A stretch of 64,000 bases of DNA from an uncultured Lachnospiraceae bacterium (lineage in GTDB: Bacteria; Bacillota; Clostridia; Lachnospirales; Lachnospiraceae), in NCBI GenBank assembly GCA_910587085.1, contig CAJUMC010000003.1, forward strand, positions 55,597 through 119,596, given 5' to 3'. Positions within the stretch are counted from its first letter, which is position 1; every line of letters begins with the position of its first letter. Shown here in pieces: positions 51,464-59,205 of the stretch. The position numbers and the translations under genes are program-made. The notes beneath the pieces are model-generated. The model saw only the letters and a list, made by a program, of their open reading frames with translations. It ran no database searches and had not been told where the DNA came from.

Positions 51464-53545
51464 CTAGTCTTCCTCCTCCTTTTCCTTTGCCTGCTGATGT
51501 CCGCAGCCCTCCCCCGGACATACCAGCTTGCTTCCCTTCTCCAGCAGGAGGCTGCCGCATTTCGGACATTTGACATCCGTCGGCTTCTGCCAGGACATAA
51601 AATCGCATTCCGGATTGCTCTCGCAGCCGTAGTACCTTCTGCCCTTCTTGGTCTTGCGGATCACAATATCTTTTCCGCATTTCGGGCAGGCGATGCCGAT
51701 CTTCTCGAGATAGGTCTTTGTATTGCGGCATTCCGGAAAGCCCGGACACGCAAGAAACTTCCCGTGCGGACCGTATTTGATTACCATCAGCCTGCCGCAC
51801 TGGTCACAGACAACATCGCTGACCTCATCCTCGATTTTGATCTGCGAAAGCTTTTCGCCCGCGTCCTTCACGGCCTCCTCCAGATCCGGATAGAAATTGC
51901 TCACCACCGTTTTCCAGTTAACGCTGCCCTCCTCCACGCTGTCCAGCAGCGCTTCCATATTGACGGTAAAATTGACATCCACAATGCTTGGAAAGGCTTC
52001 CTTCATCATTTCATTAACTGCCTCACCAAGCTCGGTAATATATAAATTTTCATTCTCTTTAATTACATAATGACGAGCCAGTATTGTTGTTATTGTGGAA
52101 GCATAGGTGCTTGGACGTCCGATGCCGAGCTCCTCCATCGTCTTGACAAGACTGCCCTCCGTATAATGTGCCGGCGGCTGGGTAAAATGCTGACCAGGCT
52201 TCAGCTCAGCCAGGGACAGCACAGAACTCTGACTCAGACCTCCGAGCCCGCGGTTCGGCGCCTCCTCTTCCTCATCGTCCGCCGCGTACACGGCGAGGAA
52301 GCCCTCCTTTTTCAGCTTTGAGGAGGCCGCCGTAAAACGAAAGCCCGCGCCGTCAATCTTCACGGAGGTCGTCTCGTAGACCGCTTCCGTCATGCGGCTG
52401 GCGATAAAGCGCTTCCAGATCAGCTGATACAGGCGGAATTGGTCGCGCCCCAGAGATTCCTTTACAACGACCGGCGTCAGATCCATGTAGGTAGGGCGGA
52501 TCGCCTCATGCGCGTCCTGGATCTTTTTCCCGGTCGCTTTGTTGACGTCCGCCGACGTCACCTGATCCTCTCCGTAGTTTTCCCGGATGTACGCTTTGGC
52601 AGCGGCATCCGCCTCCTCCGACACCCGCACGGAATCGGTACGAAGATACGAGATCAGGCCCACCGTGCCGTGCCCCTTCACCTCGACGCCCTCGTACAGC
52701 TGCTGCGCAAGGCGCATTGTTTTCTGCGTCGTGTAATTCAGCAGCTTGGCTGCCTCCTGCTGCAGCGTACTGGTGGTAAACGGCAGCGGTGCCTTTCTGC
52801 GCCGCTCTCCGTGCTTCACTTCGGTGACCTGAAACTGCGCATCCTTCAGTTTGTCAAGCAGTTCATTCATTTCCTTCTCTGACGATATGGCAAGCTTCTG
52901 GGAGGAAGTACCGTAGAATTTGGCAAGAAGAGGCTTCTTTTCTCCCTTCACGTTAAACAGCGCGTCAAGATTCCAGTATTCCTGCGGCACAAAGCTTTCA
53001 ATTTCCTTCTCCCGGTCGGCAATAATGCGCAGCGTCACCGACTGCACGCGCCCGGCGCTGAGGCCCCTTTTGATCTTCGCCCAGAGCAGCGGGCTGATCT
53101 CGTAGCCGACCATGCGGTCGAGCATTCTTCTGGCCTGCTGTGCATCGACCAGATCCATGTCGATTGTGCGGGCACTCTTTATGGAATTTTTTACTACATT
53201 TTTTGTAACCTCATTGAAGGTAATGCGGTTTTTCTCTCCCTCCGGCAGCTTGAGCACATTGGCTAGGTGCCATGCAATCGCCTCGCCCTCGCGGTCAGGG
53301 TCGGTCGCAAGATAAACCTTGTCCGCTTTTTTTACTTCCTTGCGCAGCTTTGCCAGAATTTCCCCCTTGCCGCGGATCGTAATATATTTCGGCTCAAATC
53401 CATGCTCCGCATCGATTCCCATCTGACTTTTCGGGAAGTCCCTCACATGTCCGTTTGAGGCGAGCACCTCATAATTTGTTCCAAGGAACTTTTTGACTGT
53501 CTTCGCCTTGGACGGAGACTCCATAATTACCAGATTTTTAGCCAT
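51464..53545 (-). CDS. topA: DNA topoisomerase I (type IA)
   Basis: 693 aa. Toprim domain at the start ('LVIMESPSKAKTVKKFLG', 'YLATDPDREGEAIAWHL'). The catalytic Tyr lies in 'GLISYLRTDSVRVS', with 'GRPSTYA' in the core. Three C-terminal C4 zinc ribbons follow ('CDQCGRLMVIKYGPHGKFLACPGFPEC', 'CPKCGKDIVIRKTKKGRRYYGCESNPEC', 'CPKCGSLLLEKGSKLVCPGEGC'). It relaxes negative supercoils and is usually essential. It starts 14 bp after dprA, the conserved dprA-topA pair. Confidence 0.97.
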   Translation of the reverse strand: MAKNLVIMESPSKAKTVKKFLGTNYEVLASNGHVRDFPKSQMGIDAEHGFEPKYITIRGKGEILAKLRKEVKKADKVYLATDPDREGEAIAWHLANVLKLPEGEKNRITFNEVTKNVVKNSIKSARTIDMDLVDAQQARRMLDRMVGYEISPLLWAKIKRGLSAGRVQSVTLRIIADREKEIESFVPQEYWNLDALFNVKGEKKPLLAKFYGTSSQKLAISSEKEMNELLDKLKDAQFQVTEVKHGERRRKAPLPFTTSTLQQEAAKLLNYTTQKTMRLAQQLYEGVEVKGHGTVGLISYLRTDSVRVSEEADAAAKAYIRENYGEDQVTSADVNKATGKKIQDAHEAIRPTYMDLTPVVVKESLGRDQFRLYQLIWKRFIASRMTEAVYETTSVKIDGAGFRFTAASSKLKKEGFLAVYAADDEEEEAPNRGLGGLSQSSVLSLAELKPGQHFTQPPAHYTEGSLVKTMEELGIGRPSTYASTITTILARHYVIKENENLYITELGEAVNEMMKEAFPSIVDVNFTVNMEALLDSVEEGSVNWKTVVSNFYPDLEEAVKDAGEKLSQIKIEDEVSDVVCDQCGRLMVIKYGPHGKFLACPGFPECRNTKTYLEKIGIACPKCGKDIVIRKTKKGRRYYGCESNPECDFMSWQKPTDVKCPKCGSLLLEKGSKLVCPGEGCGHQQAKEKEEED

Positions 53546-53559
53546 GCCACATCCTCCTG

Positions 53560-54756
53560 TCAGAGCGTTTCCCTATATAGTCCGGTCAGCGAATAATAAT
53601 TCCCGGCCGGCGAATAAATCAATCCCTTTGCCTCCAGAGAAAACAGAATTCTGCTCAGCTCCGGAAGCGAAAAATCCACATCCCCCATTAATTCCTCGAT
53701 GTGGCGCGGTTCCAAACGCAAATAAGCATACACTATTTTTTCCGGTTCTTCAAGGAAAAATTTATTTTTTCTATTTTTTTGCGAATTCGGGCGCTCCGGA
53801 AGCCAACCGAGCAGCACCTCCAGAATGTCCGAACTCTGCTCGACCAGGCATGCTCCCTGCCGGATCAGCTCATTGCAGCCCGCGCTTAAGGGATCTCCGA
53901 TTCTTCCCGGCACCGCAAAAACCTCCTTTCCCTGCTCAAGCGCGAAATCTACGGTGATCAGCGTTCCGCTCTTTTTTCTGGCCTCCACGACGACAAGTCC
54001 ATCCGCCAGCCCTGCGATAATGCGGTTTCGCTGCGGAAAGTGATACGGAAGTCCGGGGGAGCCCGGCGGATATTCCGACAGGATTCCGCCCCGCTCCGGA
54101 AGCTGCTCGTAAAGTCTGTAATTCTGCAGGGGATAACAGATATCAACTCCGCTCCCAAGCACAGCAAAGCTGCTTCCGTGCTTTGCCGCCGCCTTCTGCG
54201 CAAAGCCGTCCACGCCGCGCGCCATCCCGCTGATAATCTGCACGCCGGCCTCCGCGAGCTCCGCCGCCAGCAGCTCAGCAATGCCCCTGCCGTAAACGGA
54301 GCATTCCCGCGCGCCGACAACAGCGACTGCCGGAAGCTCCTCCGCCGGAAGCCGTCCCCGGTAAAACAGCCAGTCCGGGCTCTGCGGTATCATGCGCAGC
54401 CGTTCCGGAAATACTGCCTCCTGTTTCGTTACAAAATATATGTCCCGCTCTTCCAGTTTATGAAACTCCTCCGCAAGCCCCTCGCGGTATTTCGGATTGA
54501 GAAGTCCATGCACAGCTCTTTCCGGAAGTCCTGTGCGAAGCAGAGTTTCCTTTCCCGCCTCAAAAGCTGCGCGCGCGCAGCCAAAATGTTGAAACAGCCG
54601 TTCCCGCGCAGCGCTGCCGGCCTCCTCCACCTTCGACAGCCAATACAGGCAGAGCTTTTCCTCCACTGAAATTTCCGGAATCCCGTTTATTTCCGGAATC
54701 CCGTTTTGATCATTTATATTTTTTTCCAGTTCTCTTTTATCGGCAAAGACGCTCAT
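53560..54756 (-). CDS. dprA: DNA processing protein DprA (Smf)
   Basis: 398 aa. An N-terminal SAM-like part (about 30-105) precedes the Rossmann domain with 'VVGARECSVYGRGIAELLAAELAEAGVQIISGMARGVDGFAQKAA', 'SEYPPGSPGLPYHFPQRNRIIAGLADGLVVVEARKKSGTLITVDFALEQGKEVFAVPG' and 'GCNELIRQGA'. A C-terminal winged-helix module closes it. DprA loads RecA on incoming single strands during transformation. The N-terminus contains a duplicated NGIPEI. It overlaps the comM remnant by 4 bp, so its native promoter was probably upstream of comM, now displaced by the insertion. Confidence 0.95.
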   Translation of the reverse strand: MSVFADKRELEKNINDQNGIPEINGIPEISVEEKLCLYWLSKVEEAGSAARERLFQHFGCARAAFEAGKETLLRTGLPERAVHGLLNPKYREGLAEEFHKLEERDIYFVTKQEAVFPERLRMIPQSPDWLFYRGRLPAEELPAVAVVGARECSVYGRGIAELLAAELAEAGVQIISGMARGVDGFAQKAAAKHGSSFAVLGSGVDICYPLQNYRLYEQLPERGGILSEYPPGSPGLPYHFPQRNRIIAGLADGLVVVEARKKSGTLITVDFALEQGKEVFAVPGRIGDPLSAGCNELIRQGACLVEQSSDILEVLLGWLPERPNSQKNRKNKFFLEEPEKIVYAYLRLEPRHIEELMGDVDFSLPELSRILFSLEAKGLIYSPAGNYYSLTGLYRETL

Positions 54757-55277
54757 TCGCATACCCTCCTCCGATAAGCAAGCGCTTCACACAGCTGCTC
54801 TGCTCCGATCTCCTCACACCCTGACAGATCCGCGATTGTCCGTGCAGTGCGGACAATTCGATGATAGGAGCGGGCACTCAGCCGATAGCGGTAAAACGCC
54901 TCCTTCATCACGGCAAGTTCTTCCTCCCCGAGCGGGCAGAACAGCTCAAGCTGTCTGGCCGAAAGTTCCGCATTCGTCCGCAGCCCCAGCCCCTCGTAGC
55001 GTTTTTTCTGTATCTCCCGTGCCCGGCAGACGCGCTCCCTGATCCGGGCAGAACTCTCCTGCACCTCCCGCTGCATCAGCTCTGCGTAACTGACCGGCGA
55101 AACCTGAACAAAAAGATCGATCCGGTCGAGAATCGGACGGCTGATTCTCGACTGATAGCGCCGGATCTGCGGTTCGGTGCAGCGGCAGAGATTTCTGTCC
55201 GGATAAGCACCGCAGGGGCAGGGATTCATCGGTACAACGAAATTGATACAATTCAACGATGCACCCCCTAAATGCAC
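54753..55277 (-). pseudogene. comM: C-terminal part of comM (YifB, Mg-chelatase-like AAA+), interrupted by a prophage
   Basis: About 165 residues of ComM are present, from 'NFVVPMNPCPCGAYPD' to the end ('RSYHRIVRTARTIADLSGCEEIGAEQLCEALAYRR'). They cover sensor regions and the C-terminal domain, including 'RISRPILDRIDLFVQV'. The upstream two-thirds (Walker A/B) are missing; the frame to 55277 begins with unrelated residues (MHLGGASLNC). ComM is a DNA helicase that promotes branch migration in natural transformation. Homology stops near 55240, next to the serine recombinase gene, so this is the chromosomal side of an insertion. The missing part should lie at the far end of the element, beyond the window. 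Confidence 0.85.
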
Positions 55278-55290
55278 CCCCCTAAACCTA
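55200..55290. mobile_element. Probable attachment junction (att) in comM with adjacent tandem repeat
   Basis: comM similarity ends about 55240. Immediately inside the element are two near-identical 13/14-bp copies (55259-55271 and 55272-55285) of ATGCACCCCC-CTAA. No tRNA gene is nearby, in line with a serine recombinase choosing a protein-coding target. The exact crossover cannot be set without the other end. Confidence 0.5.
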
Positions 55291-55324
55291 AAAAATGCGG
55301 GCCGGAAACTGATTATTCCGGCCC
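55291..55324 (-). terminator. Rho-independent terminator of the recombinase module
   Basis: On the minus strand GGGCCGGAA/TTCCGGCCC (9-bp perfect stem, 8-base loop) is followed by GCATTTTTT. It lies about 50 bp past the last recombinase stop and should isolate prophage transcription from the comM remnant and dprA-topA. Confidence 0.8.
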
Positions 55325-55375
55325 AGGGAAAAAATTTTCTTTCTATATTAAATAGCGAAATTTACACATTTTTAC

Positions 55376-56959
55376 CTATCCATCAACTTTCACTTCGTTC
55401 CCCGCCTTGAAAGTGAATCGGATGTCGTCTCTGGCATAAACCGTGGCGTAGTCAAGGAGCGCCGTCCAAAGTTCCTCATCAAACTTTCCGCAGAAGCCGT
55501 CCAGCTTTTGCAGCCCGCCGATAAACCGCATATAGGTTTTCCTCTTCCCCTGTCTGTCTGAAATCTCCCCGGATGCTTTTTCGTACCCGTCCCTGGCCGC
55601 CTCATACCGGGCGACCAGTTCATTGCGGCGTCTCTGGTATTCTTCCTGGTCCATGGCTTCAGCTTTGTTTTCCGCCACAATCCTTTTTACCATTTCCGCC
55701 ACCATCTTCGTCTCAGTCAGAAACCGGCTCTGCTCCACCTCCAGCTCCGTAGTGTCGCATAATGTCCGCATCATCACCTTGGTGTTCGCTATCAGCTCAT
55801 CCTTTTCCGGGATGACCGCATTGACGGCTTTCACGAAGGCATCCTTTATCTCATCCTCGGTAAGGTGCGGCGTCCGGCATTTCTTATCGTTTTTGAACTT
55901 GCGGTTGCACTGGAAAATCACCCTGCGGTATTTGTCCTGCGAGTGCCATACCTTGGAGCCGTACCAGTTCCCGCACTCGGAACACTTAATCTTCGAGGAA
56001 AATATGCTCGCGCTGCTGTACCTTGCGTCCATACTTTTCCGCCGCTCCATTTCCTCCTGCACCAGCTCCCATGTTTCGGGAGGGATGATCGCCTCGTGGT
56101 TCCCCTCCACATAATACTGCGGAATCTCCCCCTGGTTCTTCTTCCGTTTCTTCGTAAGGAAGTCCGCCGTGTACTGCTTCTGCAGGAGCGCGTCCCCTTT
56201 GTACTTTTCGTTAGTCAGGATGCTCTTGACGGAACTCTGGTGCCAGGTGTCCTTCCCTGCGGGGCTCTTGATGCCAAGCCCCGTCAGCTTCTTACCGATG
56301 GCATATGGGCTCAATCCCTGCAGGAACAACTGGTATATCAGCTTTACCGTTTCCGCCTGCTCCGGGTTCACTCTCAGGCTGCCGTCTTCCCCTTTCTCGT
56401 ATCCAAGGAAAGTGCTGTAGGCAAGGCTGCCTTTGCCGTCCGCGAACTGCTTCCGCTTACCCCATGTGGTGTTCTCCGAAATGCTCCGCGATTCCTCCTG
56501 CGCAAGGGAGCTCATGATGGTGATGAGCAGCTCGCCCTTGGAATCCAGCGTGTAGATGTTCTCTTTTTCAAAATAAACCTCGATGCCCTTCTCCTTCAGC
56601 TTCCTTACCGTGGTCAGGGAATCCACCGTGTTCCTTGCGAACCGGCTGACCGATTTCGTGACGATGAGGTCAATCTTCCCCGCCAGTGCATCCTCAATCA
56701 TCTGGTTAAAACCGTCGCGCTTTTTTGTGTTCGTTGCGGAGATGCCTTCGTCCGTATACACTCCGGCAAACTCCCAGTCCTCCCGGCCGTTTATGTACCG
56801 GGTGTAATAATCGACCTGCGCCTCATAGCTTGTCGCCTGTTCCTCGGAATCCGTGGATACCCTCGCATACCCCGCCGTCTTCCGCTTTTTCGCCGCCGCA
56901 ATCGGCCTGGAGTCAAACCGGTTCAGCGTGGCGGGTATGGTTGTTACTCTCTTTGCCAT
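55376..56959 (-). CDS. Large serine recombinase 1 (site-specific integrase)
   Basis: 527 aa. The resolvase domain has the catalytic Ser35 in 'TAGYARVSTDSEEQ', and 'ITKSVSRFARN...' supplies conserved Arg. The recombinase domain lies at about 190-300. A zinc ribbon 'CSECGNWYGSKVW...FQCNRKFKNDKKC' is followed by a long coiled-coil tail and a C-terminal 'TVYARDDIRFTFKAGNEV'. This is the large serine recombinase type used by phages and conjugative elements. It is nearest the comM junction and is likely the integrase or its partner. It overlaps recombinase 2 by 16 bp. GGGAGGTGGCAG precedes the ATG. Confidence 0.93.
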   Translation of the reverse strand: MAKRVTTIPATLNRFDSRPIAAAKKRKTAGYARVSTDSEEQATSYEAQVDYYTRYINGREDWEFAGVYTDEGISATNTKKRDGFNQMIEDALAGKIDLIVTKSVSRFARNTVDSLTTVRKLKEKGIEVYFEKENIYTLDSKGELLITIMSSLAQEESRSISENTTWGKRKQFADGKGSLAYSTFLGYEKGEDGSLRVNPEQAETVKLIYQLFLQGLSPYAIGKKLTGLGIKSPAGKDTWHQSSVKSILTNEKYKGDALLQKQYTADFLTKKRKKNQGEIPQYYVEGNHEAIIPPETWELVQEEMERRKSMDARYSSASIFSSKIKCSECGNWYGSKVWHSQDKYRRVIFQCNRKFKNDKKCRTPHLTEDEIKDAFVKAVNAVIPEKDELIANTKVMMRTLCDTTELEVEQSRFLTETKMVAEMVKRIVAENKAEAMDQEEYQRRRNELVARYEAARDGYEKASGEISDRQGKRKTYMRFIGGLQKLDGFCGKFDEELWTALLDYATVYARDDIRFTFKAGNEVKVDG

Positions 56960-58455
56960 TCTGCCACCTCCCCATCTGTAAAGTGAAATTCAAACCTGTC
57001 CTCGTATGCCGTCACGCCTGCAACCTCCTTCACAAAACGGGGTTCGCAATCCTCCCGCCCCAGGACTTCCGCCACCGCTTCCCGGAAATCATCATCCAGC
57101 AGCCTGCGGAAGGAGCATCCCCGGCACACCCACACCTTATATTTTTTCTTCTGCCCTTTCGGGCCCATCTTCCAGTAATCGCATTCCAGTTTCCTGCCGC
57201 AGCACCCGCAGGTGATTTTCTGCGAAAAGGCGCTGCGGCCCCTTTGGTATGCCCGCATGACCTCTTTTGCCTTTCCATTTTTCATTCGGAATTCAATACG
57301 GTCTGCATTTATGACAATCCGGCTGACCTCCCTTCTGACGGCATCCCCGTCAAAGGCGGCAAGCCCCAGCGCGGCGGCCGCCGCCTGCTCCAGTTCGGTT
57401 TCATATATTGGCCGGAAACCGCACACGTCTTTCCCCTTGCGTTCCCTGGTATTGCAGTTCCATTTCTTGCCATACTTCGTGGTGCGCCTGCTGGCCGAGC
57501 AGCCGCATTCCCCGCACCTCACCAGTCCGGAAAAAGCCGTGAGCGTGGGGTTTTTATTGGCGGCGGCATCTGCCCGCTGTTTCCGTATAAGCTGTGTCTT
57601 TTCAAAATCTGCCTGCAGGATAAGCGGCTCAAACATCCCTTCCACCATGTACATGGGCAGTTCGCCCTTATTCCTTTTCCTCGTATGCCCCTCGGAAATA
57701 AAATTCTTCTGCAGGAGCATGGAGCCCGTGTAGGAAGGGTTTGTGAGAATGAACTTGATGGTGGAGTCGTCCATCGGCACGCCTTTCTGCCCCGTGACGC
57801 CCCGTTCCGAAAGTTCCTTTGCAATCCCATAGGCGGATGCGCCGGAAAGGTATTTTGCAAAAATTTCCTTTATGACCTCGCCCTGCTCCGGTATGGCCCG
57901 GTACATTTCCCCGTCCCATTCATATCCGTATGGCGCTTTATGCCCGTTCGGGATGCCCTTTTCAAACCGTTTCCGGATGCCCCACTTCACATTCTCGGAA
58001 ATGCTGCGCGATTCTTCCTGCGCGAAGGACGCAAGCAGGGTAAGCAGCAGCTCGCCCTCATCGGAGATGGAGTGAATGTTTTCCCTTTCAAAATAAACAT
58101 CAATCCCAAGCTCCTTCAGGTGCCTCGTCACCGTCAGGGTGTCCACGGTATCCCTTGCAAAGCGGCTGATGGATTTTACCAGCACCATGTCAATCTTCCC
58201 GGCATCGCAGTCCGCAATCAGCCTGTTGAAGTCGTCGCGGTGGCTTGTGTCCCTTCCGCTGATGCCCTCATCTGCATATATGCCCGCAAACTCCCAATCA
58301 GGATTTTTTTGTATCAATTCGTTGTAATGGCTGACCTGCGCGGAAAGGGAATGGAGGAGCATTTCCGTCTCCATCGACACCCTCGCATAAGCCGCCACTT
58401 TTTTCCTCTTTTTCAGTTCCGGCAGAACCTGCCCGATTACGCTGATTCTCGGCAT
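56944..58455 (-). CDS. Large serine recombinase 2 with two zinc ribbons
   Basis: 503 aa. Catalytic Ser27 in 'AAYARVSMETE' (note VSME rather than VSTD), 'LVKSISRFARD', and 'YGIAKELSERGVTGQKGVPMDDSTIKFILTNPSYTG' in the recombinase domain. Two C4-type zinc ribbons are visible: 'CGECGCSAS...CNTRERKGKDVC' and 'CGCCGRKLECDYW...VCRGC'. It ends within recombinase 1. Start 58455 has AAGGAGG and follows the small SHOCT-like gene by one base. The two recombinases differ enough not to be a simple recent duplication. Which one integrates is not known. Confidence 0.93.
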   Translation of the reverse strand: MPRISVIGQVLPELKKRKKVAAYARVSMETEMLLHSLSAQVSHYNELIQKNPDWEFAGIYADEGISGRDTSHRDDFNRLIADCDAGKIDMVLVKSISRFARDTVDTLTVTRHLKELGIDVYFERENIHSISDEGELLLTLLASFAQEESRSISENVKWGIRKRFEKGIPNGHKAPYGYEWDGEMYRAIPEQGEVIKEIFAKYLSGASAYGIAKELSERGVTGQKGVPMDDSTIKFILTNPSYTGSMLLQKNFISEGHTRKRNKGELPMYMVEGMFEPLILQADFEKTQLIRKQRADAAANKNPTLTAFSGLVRCGECGCSASRRTTKYGKKWNCNTRERKGKDVCGFRPIYETELEQAAAAALGLAAFDGDAVRREVSRIVINADRIEFRMKNGKAKEVMRAYQRGRSAFSQKITCGCCGRKLECDYWKMGPKGQKKKYKVWVCRGCSFRRLLDDDFREAVAEVLGREDCEPRFVKEVAGVTAYEDRFEFHFTDGEVAEWQRE

Positions 58456-58456
58456 A

Positions 58457-58675
58457 TCATCCCTCCTTGTCAGTGTCACATGATGCCATAGAACCAGCTT
58501 TATATCCACTCATTTCGGTCTGTAAACTAACCAAAATCGGGCGGTATTTTTCCCGGAAAATTGTATCAATCTGACCGTACTCCTCTGCCGTCATTGCCCC
58601 CTGCTCCATGAGGGATTTCGCTATATTCATGGTGGCATGGTATATTTTCTCGTTTCGGAACTGCTCCTCACTCAT
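58457..58675 (-). CDS. Small SHOCT-like protein between HTH gene and recombinase
   Basis: 72 aa. 'MSEEQFRNEKIYHATMNIAKSLMEQGAMTAEEYGQIDTIFREKYRPILVSLQ' is a pair of helices with the 'xLxxxGxITxEEYxxID' pattern of SHOCT domains. Such small proteins commonly sit beside tandem serine recombinases in Firmicute elements. Start 58675 has GGAGG; the 109-codon frame running upstream is a shadow of the HTH gene. It is translationally coupled to recombinase 2 (stop TGA, one base, ATG). A recombination accessory function is possible, unproven. Confidence 0.75.
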   Translation of the reverse strand: MSEEQFRNEKIYHATMNIAKSLMEQGAMTAEEYGQIDTIFREKYRPILVSLQTEMSGYKAGSMASCDTDKEG

Positions 58676-59090
58676 CCGCGCCACCTCCGAACCTGTCAGC
58701 CACATAACACGCATGGCAGCAGTATTTTCTGCCGGCATTGCCGTAGGCCATGAACGGCTTTTTGCAGTGCGCGCATACAAATTCATAATTTGCCTTACGC
58801 CCCACCTGCTCCGGATGGCTGTTCCACCACTTATTCCTGCATTTATCGGAACAGAATTTCTTTGCTTTCCGCCCCGGATTCTGCACTACCTTTGCCCCGC
58901 AGCATGGGCAGATACCCCTACTCCCATCCGCAGACGGCACCGCCGCTTTTATTTTCCCTGCACTCAGTCCCTTCCTCTGGCAGAATGATTTTACTGTGTT
59001 CTCTGAAATACCAAGTTCCTGCGCAATCCTTATATATCCATAGCCCTCAGCCCTCATCTGCCGTATCATGTCTTTTTGCCTGTCAGTCAT
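58668..59090 (-). CDS. HTH plus double zinc-ribbon protein
   Basis: 140 aa. The N-terminal helix-turn-helix 'QKDMIRQMRAEGYGYIRIAQELGISENTVKSFCQRKG' resembles sigma-70 region 4 or resolvase HTH. It is followed by two zinc-binding clusters, 'CPCCGAKVVQNPGRKAKKFCSDKCRNKWW' and 'CAHCKKPFMAYGNAGRKYCCHACY'. It overlaps the SHOCT-like gene by 8 bp and starts the four-gene recombinase cassette. The fold suggests a DNA-binding regulator or recombination directionality-type factor. Function is not established. RBS GAGGAGGCG. Confidence 0.8.
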   Translation of the reverse strand: MTDRQKDMIRQMRAEGYGYIRIAQELGISENTVKSFCQRKGLSAGKIKAAVPSADGSRGICPCCGAKVVQNPGRKAKKFCSDKCRNKWWNSHPEQVGRKANYEFVCAHCKKPFMAYGNAGRKYCCHACYVADRFGGGADE

Positions 59091-59147
59091 AAAAACGCCT
59101 CCTCACTATACGGAGATTTGGACCGCAGTTCGGCGGGGTATTTTTCC

Positions 59148-59195
59148 AAAAAAAAATAACGCCTGCAGGAATCCCGGAAGGAACTCCTGCAGGCG
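59148..59195 (-). terminator. Rho-independent terminator after the lysis module
   Basis: Perfect 11-bp stem CGCCTGCAGGA/TCCTGCAGGCG (arms 59160-59170 and 59185-59195), then TTATTTTTTTTT on the minus strand. It ends the holin-endolysin transcript about 10 bp past the amidase stop and separates it from the recombinase cassette. Confidence 0.9.
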
Positions 59196-59205
59196 CCAAA
59201 ACCAC

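Noticed and set aside
58676..58786. Extended N-terminus for the SHOCT-like protein
   Set aside because: This part overlaps the HTH/zinc-ribbon gene in another frame and lacks a ribosome site; ATG 58675 has GGAGG.
55200..59205. tRNA gene as integration target
   Set aside because: No cloverleaf-like sequence at the junction; the interrupted gene is comM.
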